A DNA stretch of 64,000 nt. Source: Pseudomonas sp. SORT22 (lineage in GTDB: Bacteria > Pseudomonadota > Gammaproteobacteria > Pseudomonadales > Pseudomonadaceae). Both the position numbers and the translations under genes were made by a program. This document shows positions 1 through 7,807 of this stretch, piece by piece; the first letter of the stretch is position 1, and each line of letters starts with the position of its first letter. The stretch is from NCBI RefSeq assembly GCF_018417635.1, contig NZ_CP071007.1, positions 5,736,741 to 5,800,740 on the forward strand, in the 5' to 3' direction. Under the pieces are notes generated by a model, which saw only the letters and a program-made list of their open reading frames with translations, had not been told where the DNA came from and searched no databases.

Positions 1-70
1 CGGCAGCGGCAAAGGCCGAGACCCCCATCAGCAATCCGGCGACGGCTGCACGCGAAAATAGGCTTTTCAT
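1..70 (-). CDS. N-terminus of a secreted protein (partial, runs off left edge)
   Basis: Only the first 23 codons are inside the window. They read as a typical Sec signal peptide: a start Met, Lys at position 3, then a hydrophobic Ala/Leu/Gly-rich core ending in an Ala-rich stretch. A good ribosome binding site (AGGAGAAG) lies 4-5 bases before the ATG at 70. The product is probably periplasmic or outer-membrane, but nothing of the mature protein is visible, so no function can be given. Confidence 0.6.
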   Translation of the reverse strand, partial: MKSLFSRAAVAGLLMGVSAFAAA

Positions 71-295
71 TCACTTCTCCTGTGTTTTACTTCAATAACC
101 CTTGCCACTGAACGAACGGCAACGGTGGATTACCATAGTCCAAATGCGTCAAAACATGTTTAACAACGGTGACAGAAAAATTTCGCCGCCCGTTAAACAT
201 CCTCCACCTGACGTGGTCTTAAGTTGTGTTCGACCGTGACAACACCAGAAAGTCGCGGCGACTCGATTTCACTGCCAAGCATTCAAGGGGCTTAA
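71..295. other. Divergent intergenic region
   Basis: About 225 bases separate two divergently transcribed genes that both begin with signal peptides. The part from 140 to 200 is comparatively AT-rich and could hold both promoters. I see no clear operator, hairpin or small reading frame in it. Confidence 0.4.
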
Positions 296-1063
296 ATGCG
301 TTTTGCCATTGGGGTACTACTTGCCACCCTGCTCAGCCCATGGGCACAGGCCGAGCTGATCGACGACGTCAACGACCGCGGTGAACTGCGCATTGCCGTA
401 GAAGCCAACATGGCGCCGTTCAATTTCAAGGAAAACGACAAGCTGAGCGGCTTCGAAGTCGAGCTTGGACAGTTGCTGGCCAACGAACTGGATGTGCGCG
501 CCGAGTTTGTCGTGGTTGAAGCCAAAGACCTGCTGCAAGGCGTTGAAAGCGGCAGCTACGACATCGCCATCAACCACATCGCCGCTACCCCTGAGCTCAA
601 GGAGCGCCTGGATTTCAGCGAGCCCTACGCGTATTCCAGTGCCCAACTGATCGTGCGCAAGGAAGAAAAGCGCCCGCTGAGTTCCCTCCAGGCCCTCAAG
701 GGCCATAGCCTGGGCGTGGTCCAGGGCAGCCAGTTCGCCGAACAGGCGCGGGTGGTCGAAGGCGTGGACCTGCGCAGCTACGCGGATGCCATGCAGCCGA
801 TCAAAGACGTGGCCAGCGACCAGATCGATGCCGCCATCAGCGACCGTTTGCTGGTGCCCTATGCCATCCGCGACAGCCAGCAAGCGGTGAGCAAGGGAGC
901 CACCGTTGGCCCGATCCTGACCCTGGCGATTCCGTTTCAGAAGGGAAACCCGGCGTTCCAGAGCGCTGTGGACAACGCCCTGCAGCGAATCAAGGCCGAT
1001 GGCCGCTTGAGCGAGCTGTCGCAGAAGTGGTTCGGGATGGATGCGAGCAAGCCGCCGAAGTAA
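296..1063 (+). CDS. Periplasmic solute-binding protein, family 3 (polar amino-acid type)
   Basis: A 255-residue protein with a Sec signal peptide (about residues 1-19, ending WAQA) and a family 3 extracellular solute-binding fold. The mature part opens with 'RGELRIAVEANMAPFNF', has the family pattern 'SGFEVELGQLLANEL' near residue 50 and 'LDFSEPYAYSSAQLIVR' near residue 110. The ATG is preceded by AAGGGG at good spacing. Such proteins deliver amino acids or related small polar ligands to an ABC permease, or act as sensory domains. No permease or ATPase gene adjoins it on this side, so it is either an orphan or works with genes elsewhere. The ligand cannot be told from the sequence. Confidence 0.85.
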   Translation: MRFAIGVLLATLLSPWAQAELIDDVNDRGELRIAVEANMAPFNFKENDKLSGFEVELGQLLANELDVRAEFVVVEAKDLLQGVESGSYDIAINHIAATPELKERLDFSEPYAYSSAQLIVRKEEKRPLSSLQALKGHSLGVVQGSQFAEQARVVEGVDLRSYADAMQPIKDVASDQIDAAISDRLLVPYAIRDSQQAVSKGATVGPILTLAIPFQKGNPAFQSAVDNALQRIKADGRLSELSQKWFGMDASKPPK

Positions 1064-1071
1064 CAAAAGCT

Positions 1072-1125
1072 TCGCGGGGCAAGCCCGCTCCCACCGGGCC
1101 CGGTAGGAGCGGGCTTGCCCCGCGA
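1072..1125. repeat. REP-like inverted repeat between convergent genes
   Basis: Two perfect 20-base arms (1072-1091 and 1106-1125), reading TCGCGGGGCAAGCCCGCTCC and its reverse complement, flank a 14-base loop. The element sits between two convergent genes. The same arm sequence recurs at several other gene ends in the window, which marks it as a dispersed REP-type element. It may also serve as a bidirectional transcript end. Confidence 0.85.
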
Positions 1126-1130
1126 TGGTG

Positions 1131-1613
1131 TTAAAGCTGTTTCAAGGCTTGCTCTGCCGCCTCAAGCTCCAGCTCACTGAACACCTGCACCCCTTCCCGG
1201 CGCAGTAACGCCACAGTCACCCCTTCGCCGGTGACTTTGGTGCCACTGAAGGTACCGTCATAAGTCAGCAGATTGCCACACGAAGGACTGCCTGACTTGA
1301 GCACCGCGATACGGATGCCATGCCGCCGCACCAGCTCCAGCGCCCGCTGCGCACCGGCCAGAAATTGCACACTGACATCCTCGCCCGTGACGGTCAGTAC
1401 CTGCGTGTCACCTTCGAGCACCGCTGCGCCCTGGCCACCGGGGATCTCCGCCGGTGGCCGTGGCGTTGGCAAGCCGCCGGCCACTTCAGGGCACAAAGGC
1501 ACGATGCGCCCCTGGTTTTGCCACTGCTGGAGCAATTCCGGATGGCCGCTGGCGCGTCCGTCATAGCGCACCGGCTGGCCGAGCAGGCAGGCACTGACCA
1601 GGACCTTGTGCAT
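1131..1613 (-). CDS. DUF523 family protein
   Basis: A 160-residue protein of the DUF523 family. It carries the family signatures 'KVLVSACLLGQPVRYDG' at the N-terminus, 'CPEVAGGLPTPRPPAEI' near residue 40 and 'LKSGSPSCG' near residue 105. The conserved cysteines suggest metal or cluster binding, but the function is not established. I chose the ATG at 1613, not one seven codons upstream at 1634, because the family begins right at this point. It also gives a TGA-G-ATG junction with the upstream oxygenase gene, suggesting translational coupling. It is the second gene of a two-gene unit and ends convergently at a REP element. Confidence 0.88.
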   Translation of the reverse strand: MHKVLVSACLLGQPVRYDGRASGHPELLQQWQNQGRIVPLCPEVAGGLPTPRPPAEIPGGQGAAVLEGDTQVLTVTGEDVSVQFLAGAQRALELVRRHGIRIAVLKSGSPSCGNLLTYDGTFSGTKVTGEGVTVALLRREGVQVFSELELEAAEQALKQL

Positions 1614-1614
1614 C

Positions 1615-2247
1615 TCAGAACGGCTCGTTGCCACGGCGGCGGAACCAGCCGGTCAACGACAGGCGGTCGCGATGGGCCGGCAGCACCTCATGGGGGACTT
1701 CGCCGGAAAGGAATATCACCAGGCAACCGCCAATCGGCGGCACGTCGTGCTCGACATCACCCTTGAGGGTCATGCGTAGCTGGCCGCCATGTTCGGGCTG
1801 CCAGCCTTCATTGAGGTAGATCACCGCCGAAACCATGCGCCGGTCGTCGTCGCGAAAGCGGTCAAGATGTTTGCGATAAAAGGCGCCCGGCGGATACAGG
1901 GCGAAGTGGCACTCGAAGTCCTCAAGACCGAGGAACAGCCCGCGATTGAGGGCCAGGCGCAGGCTGTCCATCAGTGCCAGGTAGTGGTCGCAAGGCTCGG
2001 CCTGGCCGGGCTCCAGCCACTGGATGCGGTCGCCGCGGATGCCCTCGCGGACCTCCTGGGCAACGCCCCGACCCACGGCTGCCGGTTCCAGCTCGCCCTC
2101 GGCGGCGCGTTTGCGGCACTCGGCCGCCAGCGCCAGGGTCAGAGGCTCTGGAAGAAAGGTATCTTGCTGCGACCAGCCACGGGTGGCCAGGTCGTCGACG
2201 ATGCGCAACAGCAGGGGGTCATCAGGGGATATGTGCATGTCGCGCAT
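1615..2247 (-). CDS. 2OG-Fe(II) oxygenase, prolyl-4-hydroxylase-like
   Basis: A 210-residue protein with the double-stranded beta-helix Fe(II)/2-oxoglutarate dioxygenase core. Counting from the ATG at 2247, the iron ligands are His127 and Asp129 ('YRKHLDRF') and His186 ('VPHEVLP'). The probable 2-oxoglutarate-binding Arg195 lies in 'HRDRLSLTGWFR'. This is the PKHD / SM-20-related pattern, typical of enzymes that hydroxylate protein side chains. An in-frame start further upstream (2313) would add 22 residues unlike the family, so the MRDMHIS start is preferred, though its ribosome binding site is weak. The DUF523 gene follows directly. The substrate is unknown. Confidence 0.85.
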   Translation of the reverse strand: MRDMHISPDDPLLLRIVDDLATRGWSQQDTFLPEPLTLALAAECRKRAAEGELEPAAVGRGVAQEVREGIRGDRIQWLEPGQAEPCDHYLALMDSLRLALNRGLFLGLEDFECHFALYPPGAFYRKHLDRFRDDDRRMVSAVIYLNEGWQPEHGGQLRMTLKGDVEHDVPPIGGCLVIFLSGEVPHEVLPAHRDRLSLTGWFRRRGNEPF

Positions 2248-2361
2248 AGTATCGATCTGCTGCGAAATCCGACAGCGCCACTTGGCCGAGAGTATGCAAT
2301 GGCTTCTCGACAAAGCCCCGCCATGGCAAGGACAATAGCGCCCTGCCGACAGGAGTCCTGA

Positions 2362-3111
2362 ATGCGCCGTTTGTTTTTACTGCTGATGATGATCTGCACC
2401 ACGCCTGTCTGGGCAGACAGCCTCGACCAACTCTACAAGGTCGCCGGCTGGCCCGAGCAGCGCGCCCACTTTACCGATGCCCTCGATGCCGCCCAGCAGC
2501 GCTATCGCAACAGCCTGCCGCCTGCGGTTTACCAGGCGCTGGTCAATAACAGCAATCAGCGCTTCCAGGCCCAGGCCGTGGATAAACGCGCCGAGGCCCA
2601 ATTGCGCGCCAATCTCAGCGATCCAGCGCCGGCCCTGGCGTTCTTCCAGTCGCCGCTGGGGCGCAAGATCGTCGCTGCCGAACTGCTCGCCACCCGTCGC
2701 GACCAGCTGGCCAAGAATGCCAAGGGCCTGCCCAAGGTCCAGGCCAGCGACAACCGCCTGCTGATCATCGGCCACCTGGCCCAGGCCCTGCCGGCCCGTG
2801 AAGCCGGTGCCGAAGTGAGCCTGGCGATTGCCGGGGTCGCCGCCGACAGCCTTAGCCAGATGATCCCCGGCCTGCTCGGTGGCGGCCAGGCCCAGGGCCT
2901 GCTCGACGGCCAGCGCCAGCGTTTGATGGAGCAGATCGGCAGCGAGCTGAACAACACCTTGCTGTACGTCTATCGCGACCTGTCCGACGCCGAGCTTGAA
3001 GAGTTCGCCACCTTTGCCGAATCCGCTGAAGGCAAGGCTTACTACAAGGCGGCCCTGGCGGCGATCCGCGCCGGCCTTGCGGTGGGCCAGGAAACCTCGC
3101 AGCTGAAGTGA
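2362..3111 (+). CDS. DUF2059 domain-containing secreted protein
   Basis: A 249-residue protein with a signal peptide (residues 1-18, ending VWA). The mature protein is helical and Ala/Leu-rich. Its C-terminal part ('YVYRDLSDAELEEFATFAESAEGKAYYKAALAAI') matches the DUF2059 pattern of a short helical hairpin with a conserved 'F..S..G..YY' motif. The family is periplasmic and of unknown role. The ATG is preceded by AGGAG. It is divergent from the oxygenase gene and ends immediately against the convergent hydrolase gene, with adjacent stop codons at 3111/3112. Confidence 0.8.
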   Translation: MRRLFLLLMMICTTPVWADSLDQLYKVAGWPEQRAHFTDALDAAQQRYRNSLPPAVYQALVNNSNQRFQAQAVDKRAEAQLRANLSDPAPALAFFQSPLGRKIVAAELLATRRDQLAKNAKGLPKVQASDNRLLIIGHLAQALPAREAGAEVSLAIAGVAADSLSQMIPGLLGGGQAQGLLDGQRQRLMEQIGSELNNTLLYVYRDLSDAELEEFATFAESAEGKAYYKAALAAIRAGLAVGQETSQLK

Positions 3112-4053
3112 TCAGCCCAGGCGCTGGTCGATGAACTCGAAATAGCGCGCGCGAATCGCCGGCAGCTCGTTGGCCAGGTGATGCCGCGCTTCGGGGATCA
3201 TCAGGATCCGCGGCGCGGCGAACTTCTCCCCCAGCACCTTGAGGTTGTACGGCCAATCGACGGTCATGTCGCATTCGCCCTGGATGATCAGCGGCTGGCG
3301 CGGGCTGAGCGGCGCCGCCTCGATACGCTTGACCCAATCGAGCAGCGCCCCGACCCAGGCCGTCGGCAGGCGCCTTGGCTGCAGCGGGTCGGCCAGCAGG
3401 AACGGCAAGAAGGTCGGGTCGTTGCTGTTCTCGCTGAAGCGCCGTTCGATGCCGTTGACGAACGGCTTGAGCACCCGGTAGCTGAACTTCGACCAGCGCC
3501 AGGCCCGTGGCCGTACCAGCGGCGCCAGCAGGATCACCTCGCCCTGGGCCGGGCTCTGGGCGCCGTGATGCAGCAGATGGTCGACGACGATGGCGCCACC
3601 GGTGCTCTGCCCGAACAGGTGCCAGGGCTGCGGCAACTCAAGGCTGCGGGCCTGCTCGAACAACGCATGCAGCACCTGCTGGTAGGCGCTGAAATCATCG
3701 ATGCTGGCCCGCTCGCCGCTGGACAGCCCGTGCCCCGGCAGGTCGCAGGAAATCACCGCATAGTGCTGGTCCAGCGCCCAGTCGATGACATGCCGGTACA
3801 GGCCCATGTGATCGTAAAAGCCATGCAGCAGAATCAGCGTTGCCACTGGCGCTGCCGGCAGCCACACCTGGCCGACCACCTCGAAACCTGCGGCGTCGAA
3901 GCGCCCGAGCCAGCTCTGCGGGGCCTCTTCGCGGGCGGGCAGATCCAGCCCGTAGAAGCGCTGATAGGCCTGGCCCTGCGTCGACAGCGGCTGCCGCGCC
4001 GCCAGGGAGGTCAGGCTGGCACGTAGGGAGTCGGGCTGAAATGACGCGGGCAT
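3112..4053 (-). CDS. Alpha/beta hydrolase, monoacylglycerol-lipase / lysophospholipase type
   Basis: A 313-residue serine hydrolase (Hydrolase_4 / S33-like). From the ATG at 4053 it shows 'LILLHGFYDHMGLY' (residues 73-86, oxyanion-hole region), 'CDLPGHGLSSG' (103-113), and the nucleophile elbow GQSTG with Ser150. The acid and histidine regions near the C-terminus ('GECDMTVDW', 'EARHHLANE') follow. This is the monoacylglycerol lipase / lysophospholipase type of cytosolic esterase; the substrate is not predictable. A longer start at 4116 would overlap the divergent neighbour and lacks family similarity. Confidence 0.85.
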   Translation of the reverse strand: MPASFQPDSLRASLTSLAARQPLSTQGQAYQRFYGLDLPAREEAPQSWLGRFDAAGFEVVGQVWLPAAPVATLILLHGFYDHMGLYRHVIDWALDQHYAVISCDLPGHGLSSGERASIDDFSAYQQVLHALFEQARSLELPQPWHLFGQSTGGAIVVDHLLHHGAQSPAQGEVILLAPLVRPRAWRWSKFSYRVLKPFVNGIERRFSENSNDPTFLPFLLADPLQPRRLPTAWVGALLDWVKRIEAAPLSPRQPLIIQGECDMTVDWPYNLKVLGEKFAAPRILMIPEARHHLANELPAIRARYFEFIDQRLG

Positions 4054-4151
4054 AAAAGAATTCCAGACACAAAAGCGGGTTATTGACCTGTGATATTCAT
4101 CTGTCGCCGCCGGCATGGCAAGCTAAGCGACTTTTTTCGGACACTGCCGAC

Positions 4152-4721
4152 ATGCCCCGCTCGCCCCTGCGTACCCTGCTTGGCCTGTTGCTCGCCGCCC
4201 TCTGCGGCGCCGGCCTGTGGTGGGCCTACGACAGTTTTCAGAGCCGCTACCTGCGCACCTTCGACAACCAGACCGCGCTGTTCTCCGGCGACCGCCTGCA
4301 ACTGCCGGCGGGCATTGCCGGCCCCGGCCCGATCCGCCTGGTGCACTTCTGGGACCCGGCCTGCCCGTGCAACGTCGGCAACCAGCAGCACCTGGGCGAG
4401 CTGATCGAGCACTTCGCCCCCCAAGGCGTGGAGTTCTACGTGGTGCAAAAACCCGGCACCCGCGGCCAACTTCCTGCCACCCTCAGTGCGCTCAAACCGC
4501 TGGGCGAGCTGCCCGGCGCCGAACACCTGCCGGCCACCCCCGGCGTGGCGATCTGGGACCGCAACGGCCAACTGGCCTACTTCGGCCCCTACAGCGAAGG
4601 CGCCACCTGCAACTCCAGCAACAGCTTCATCGAGCCGATCCTGCTCGCCCTGAGCCAGGGCCGCGCCGTCAGCGCCACGCACACCATGGCGGTGGGCTGC
4701 TACTGTCCCTGGCAGCCCTAG
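4152..4721 (+). CDS. Membrane-anchored thioredoxin-fold protein (DUF6436-like)
   Basis: A 189-residue protein with an N-terminal membrane anchor (residues 5-27) and a periplasmic thioredoxin-like domain. After 'IRLVHFWDP' comes a Cys71-Pro-Cys73 pair at the place of the thioredoxin CXXC, so the redox motif is a compressed CXC. A second Cys pair lies at the C-terminus (VGCYCPWQP). It resembles the DUF6436 proteins of Pseudomonas; a role in periplasmic thiol chemistry is an inference. The ATG at 4152 is chosen because the hydrophobic anchor starts there. The stop codon overlaps the convergent acetyltransferase stop by four bases. Confidence 0.72.
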   Translation: MPRSPLRTLLGLLLAALCGAGLWWAYDSFQSRYLRTFDNQTALFSGDRLQLPAGIAGPGPIRLVHFWDPACPCNVGNQQHLGELIEHFAPQGVEFYVVQKPGTRGQLPATLSALKPLGELPGAEHLPATPGVAIWDRNGQLAYFGPYSEGATCNSSNSFIEPILLALSQGRAVSATHTMAVGCYCPWQP

Positions 4722-5266
4722 CGCACCCGCGCAGGGTTGCCCACCACGGTGGCACCCGCCGGCACATCGCGGGTGACCACGCTGCCGGCGCCGATCACCG
4801 CGTTGTCGCCCACCGTCACCCCCGGCAGGATGATCGCGCCGCCGCCGATCCACACGTTGCCGCCGATCTTCACCGGCCGCCCGCTTTCCAGGCCGCTGCG
4901 GCGTAGCGCCGGGTCCAGCGGGTGGTCGGCGGTGTAGATCTGCACCGCCGGGCCGATCTGGCAGTCATCGCCGATGCTTACCGGGGTGACGTCGAGGATC
5001 ACGCAGTTGAAGTTCATGAACACATTGGTGCCGACACTGATGTTGTAGCCGTAGTCGCAATAGAACGGTGGGCGAATCACCGCGCCGTCACCGACCTTGC
5101 CGAAATGCTCGACCAGCAAACCATGGCGCTGCTCATTGAGCAGCTCGGCGCTGTTGTTGTAGCGCTGCATCCAGTGCTTGTTGGCGATCTGTTCGGCCTG
5201 CAGCTGCGGGCAGCTGGCGTGATAGAGCTGGCCGCTGAGCATCTTCTGCTTTTCACTGAGACTCAT
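4718..5266 (-). CDS. Maltose/galactoside O-acetyltransferase family protein
   Basis: A 182-residue left-handed beta-helix acyltransferase. The N-terminal Mac domain ('KMLSGQLYHASCPQLQAEQ') precedes hexapeptide repeats from about residue 60. The catalytic His lies in 'YTADHPLDP', and 'GGNVWIGGGAIILPGVTVG' and 'VVTRDVPAGATVVGNPAR' close the fold. These enzymes acetylate sugars or related small acceptors with acetyl-CoA in the cytosol. A strong ribosome binding site (AGGAGG) precedes the ATG. It is divergent from the acylase gene and convergent with the thioredoxin-like gene. The family is certain, the acceptor is not. Confidence 0.88.
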   Translation of the reverse strand: MSLSEKQKMLSGQLYHASCPQLQAEQIANKHWMQRYNNSAELLNEQRHGLLVEHFGKVGDGAVIRPPFYCDYGYNISVGTNVFMNFNCVILDVTPVSIGDDCQIGPAVQIYTADHPLDPALRRSGLESGRPVKIGGNVWIGGGAIILPGVTVGDNAVIGAGSVVTRDVPAGATVVGNPARVR

Positions 5267-5350
5267 CTTCCCTCCTTTGGGGCTATCCTCTGTCCGACTT
5301 TACCTCGATGATCGGACCACACGATCCGCTAAAAAGCACAAGGAGTCACG

Positions 5351-7714
5351 ATGAAGCGCAGCCTGACCTTCCTCGCCGTGGTCATCGCCGCGGCCGCCGG
5401 CGGCGGTTACTGGTACGTGCACGGCAAGCTGCCGCAACGCCAGGGCGAGGTTACCCTGAGCAGCCTGCAGGCACCGGTCAATGTGCGCTACGACGCCCGC
5501 GGCGTGCCGCATATCCAGGCGCAGAACGAGGCCGACCTGTACCGTGCCCTGGGCTACGTGCATGCCCAGGATCGCCTGTTCCAGATGGAGATCATCCGCC
5601 GCCTGGCCCGTGGCGAGCTGGCCGAGATCCTTGGCAGCAAACTGGTCGCTACCGACACCCTGTTCCGCAGCCTGCGCATTCGCGAGCAGGCCGAGCTTTA
5701 CGTCGAGCGCCAGGACAAAACCTCGCCCGCCTGGCTGGCCCTGCAGGCCTACCTTGAGGGCGTCAACGCCTGGCAGGACAGCCATCCCAAGCCAATGGAG
5801 TTCGACGTGCTGGGCATCTCGCCACGGCCCTTTACCGCCCAGGACACCATCAGCATCGCCGGCTACATGGCCTACAGCTTTGCCGCAGCGTTCCGCACCG
5901 AGCCTGCGCTGACCTATATCCGTGACCAGCTGGGCGCCGACTACCTGAAAATCTTCGACCTCGACTGGAACCCGCAAGGCGCCCTGGCCAGCACGCCAGC
6001 CCTGGCCGCCAGCGACTGGCAAAGCCTGCAGCAGCTTGCGCAGCTCAGCCAGCAAGCCCTGGGCGATGCCGGCATTCCCCAGTACGAAGGCAGCAATGCC
6101 TGGGCCATTGCCGGCAGCCGCACGCGCAGCGGCAAGCCGCTGCTGGCCGGCGACCCGCATATCAGTTTCGCCGTGCCATCGGTGTGGTACGAGGCGGAAC
6201 TGAGCGCGCCCGGCTTCAACCTCTATGGCTATCACCAGGCGCTCAATCCCTTCGCATCGCTCGGGCACAATCGCGACTTCGGCTGGAGCCTGACCATGTT
6301 CCAGAACGATGACGTCGACCTGATCGCCGAACAGGTCAACCCCGACAACCCCGAGCAAGTGAAGATCAACGGCCAGTGGCAAACCCTGAGCCAGACCCAT
6401 GAACAGATCGCAGTGAAGAACGAGGCGCCGGTGGACATCACCCTGCGCCGCTCGCCCCATGGGCCGATCGTCAACACGGTACTGGGCGACATGGCGGGCC
6501 CGACGCCGATTGCCGTGTGGTGGGCGTTCCTGGAAACCGAGAACCCGATCCTCGATGGTTTCTACCAGGTCAACCGTGCCGACACCCTCGACAAGATGCG
6601 CGCCGCGGCGGCGAAGATCCAGGCACCCGGGCTCAACCTGATCTGGGCCAACGCCCGTGGCGATATCGGCTGGTGGGCGGCGGCGCAGTTGCCGATTCGC
6701 CCTGCCGGAGTCAACCCGGGCTTCATTCTCGATGGCAGTACGGCGCAGGCCGACAAGCTCGGTTTTTATCCTTTCAGCGCCAACCCGCAGGCGCAGAACC
6801 CGGCCAGCGGCTACATCGTCTCGGCCAACTTCCAGCCGCCAGCGAACATACCGGTGCCGGGCTATTACAACCTGGCCGACCGTGGCCAGCGCCTGAACCA
6901 GCACCTGGCCGACCCGCAGATCAAGTGGGACCAGCAAAACAGCCAGGCGCTGCAACTGGACACCGCCACCGATTACGGCCCGCGCACCCTGGCGCCGCTA
7001 CTGGCAGTGCTGCGCGAAGTGGCCGAGGGCGATCAGGAGAAGGAACTGGTCGAGCAACTGGCGGCGTGGAATGGTGACTATCCGGTGGACTCGGTCAGTG
7101 CCACGCTGTTCAACCAGTTCCTCTACGAACTGGCCTACGCGGCGCTGCACGACGAGCTGGGCGACACCTGGTTCCAGACCCTGATCAGCACCCGCGCCAT
7201 CGACGCCGCATTGCCGCGCCTGGCGGCCGACGTCGGTTCACCCTGGTGGGGCAAACAGGGCAGCAGCGAGCACGGCGATCGCACCGCAGCGGTGAAGCAG
7301 GCCTGGGGCAACACCCTGGCGCACCTGCGCGAGACCTTCGGCAACGACCCGGCCGGCTGGCAATGGGGCAAGGCACACACCCTGACCCACAACCACCCAT
7401 TGGGGCTGCAGAAGCCGCTCAACCTGTTGTTCAACGTCGGCCCGTTCGCCGCGCCGGGCAGCCATGAAGTGCCCAACAACCTGTCGGCGAAAATCGGCCC
7501 GGCGCCCTGGCCGGTGACCTATGGGCCATCGACCCGGCGCCTGATCGACTTTGCCGATGCCGGCCAGGCACTGACCATCAACCCGGTCGGGCAAAGCGGG
7601 GTGTTGTTTGACCGCCACTATGGCGACCAGGCCAAGGACTATATCGAGGGCCGCTACCACAAGGCGCAGATGGGGGTGATTCCGGCGCAGAGCACCTTGA
7701 AGCTGGTGCCTTGA
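5351..7714 (+). CDS. Penicillin acylase / AHL acylase family Ntn-hydrolase
   Basis: A 787-residue precursor of the penicillin amidase family (S45). An N-terminal hydrophobic segment (residues 4-20) exports or anchors it. The alpha-subunit part contains 'ALGYVHAQDRLFQMEIIRR'. The autoprocessing site is Gly247/Ser248 in 'YEGSNAWAIAGS', so Ser248 becomes the N-terminal nucleophile of the beta subunit. Downstream, 'DPHISFAVPSVWYEAEL' and 'NRDFGWSLTMFQNDDVDL' are typical family blocks. Relatives in Pseudomonas (PvdQ, QuiP) cleave long-chain acyl-homoserine lactones or fatty-acylated siderophore precursors. Whether this enzyme does so is inference. The ribosome binding site is AAGGAG. A REP element follows the stop codon. 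Confidence 0.88.
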   Translation: MKRSLTFLAVVIAAAAGGGYWYVHGKLPQRQGEVTLSSLQAPVNVRYDARGVPHIQAQNEADLYRALGYVHAQDRLFQMEIIRRLARGELAEILGSKLVATDTLFRSLRIREQAELYVERQDKTSPAWLALQAYLEGVNAWQDSHPKPMEFDVLGISPRPFTAQDTISIAGYMAYSFAAAFRTEPALTYIRDQLGADYLKIFDLDWNPQGALASTPALAASDWQSLQQLAQLSQQALGDAGIPQYEGSNAWAIAGSRTRSGKPLLAGDPHISFAVPSVWYEAELSAPGFNLYGYHQALNPFASLGHNRDFGWSLTMFQNDDVDLIAEQVNPDNPEQVKINGQWQTLSQTHEQIAVKNEAPVDITLRRSPHGPIVNTVLGDMAGPTPIAVWWAFLETENPILDGFYQVNRADTLDKMRAAAAKIQAPGLNLIWANARGDIGWWAAAQLPIRPAGVNPGFILDGSTAQADKLGFYPFSANPQAQNPASGYIVSANFQPPANIPVPGYYNLADRGQRLNQHLADPQIKWDQQNSQALQLDTATDYGPRTLAPLLAVLREVAEGDQEKELVEQLAAWNGDYPVDSVSATLFNQFLYELAYAALHDELGDTWFQTLISTRAIDAALPRLAADVGSPWWGKQGSSEHGDRTAAVKQAWGNTLAHLRETFGNDPAGWQWGKAHTLTHNHPLGLQKPLNLLFNVGPFAAPGSHEVPNNLSAKIGPAPWPVTYGPSTRRLIDFADAGQALTINPVGQSGVLFDRHYGDQAKDYIEGRYHKAQMGVIPAQSTLKLVP

Positions 7715-7718
7715 AAGC

Positions 7719-7804
7719 ATCGCGGGGCAAGTCGGGTCGCCGTACCGCCGCTCCTACCGACACTGATGGGAGCGGCGGTGCGGCGACCCGACTTGCCCCG
7801 CGAT
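7719..7804. repeat. Long REP-like inverted repeat
   Basis: Arms of 22 bases (7719-7740 and 7783-7804), starting ATCGCGGGGCAAGTCGGGTC, form a perfect outer stem. An inner partial repeat 'CCGCCGCTCC / GGAGCGGCGG'-like lies inside it. It fills the gap between two convergent genes. The 'AAGTCGGGTCGCCG' variant recurs at 34.73 kb and, in part, at 25.55 kb. Confidence 0.85.
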
Positions 7805-7807
7805 TGA

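Noticed and set aside
5300..6955. A 551-codon minus-strand frame opposite the acylase gene
   Set aside because: The plus-strand gene has family motifs, a ribosome binding site and an export signal; the antisense frame has none and reflects GC-rich codon bias.
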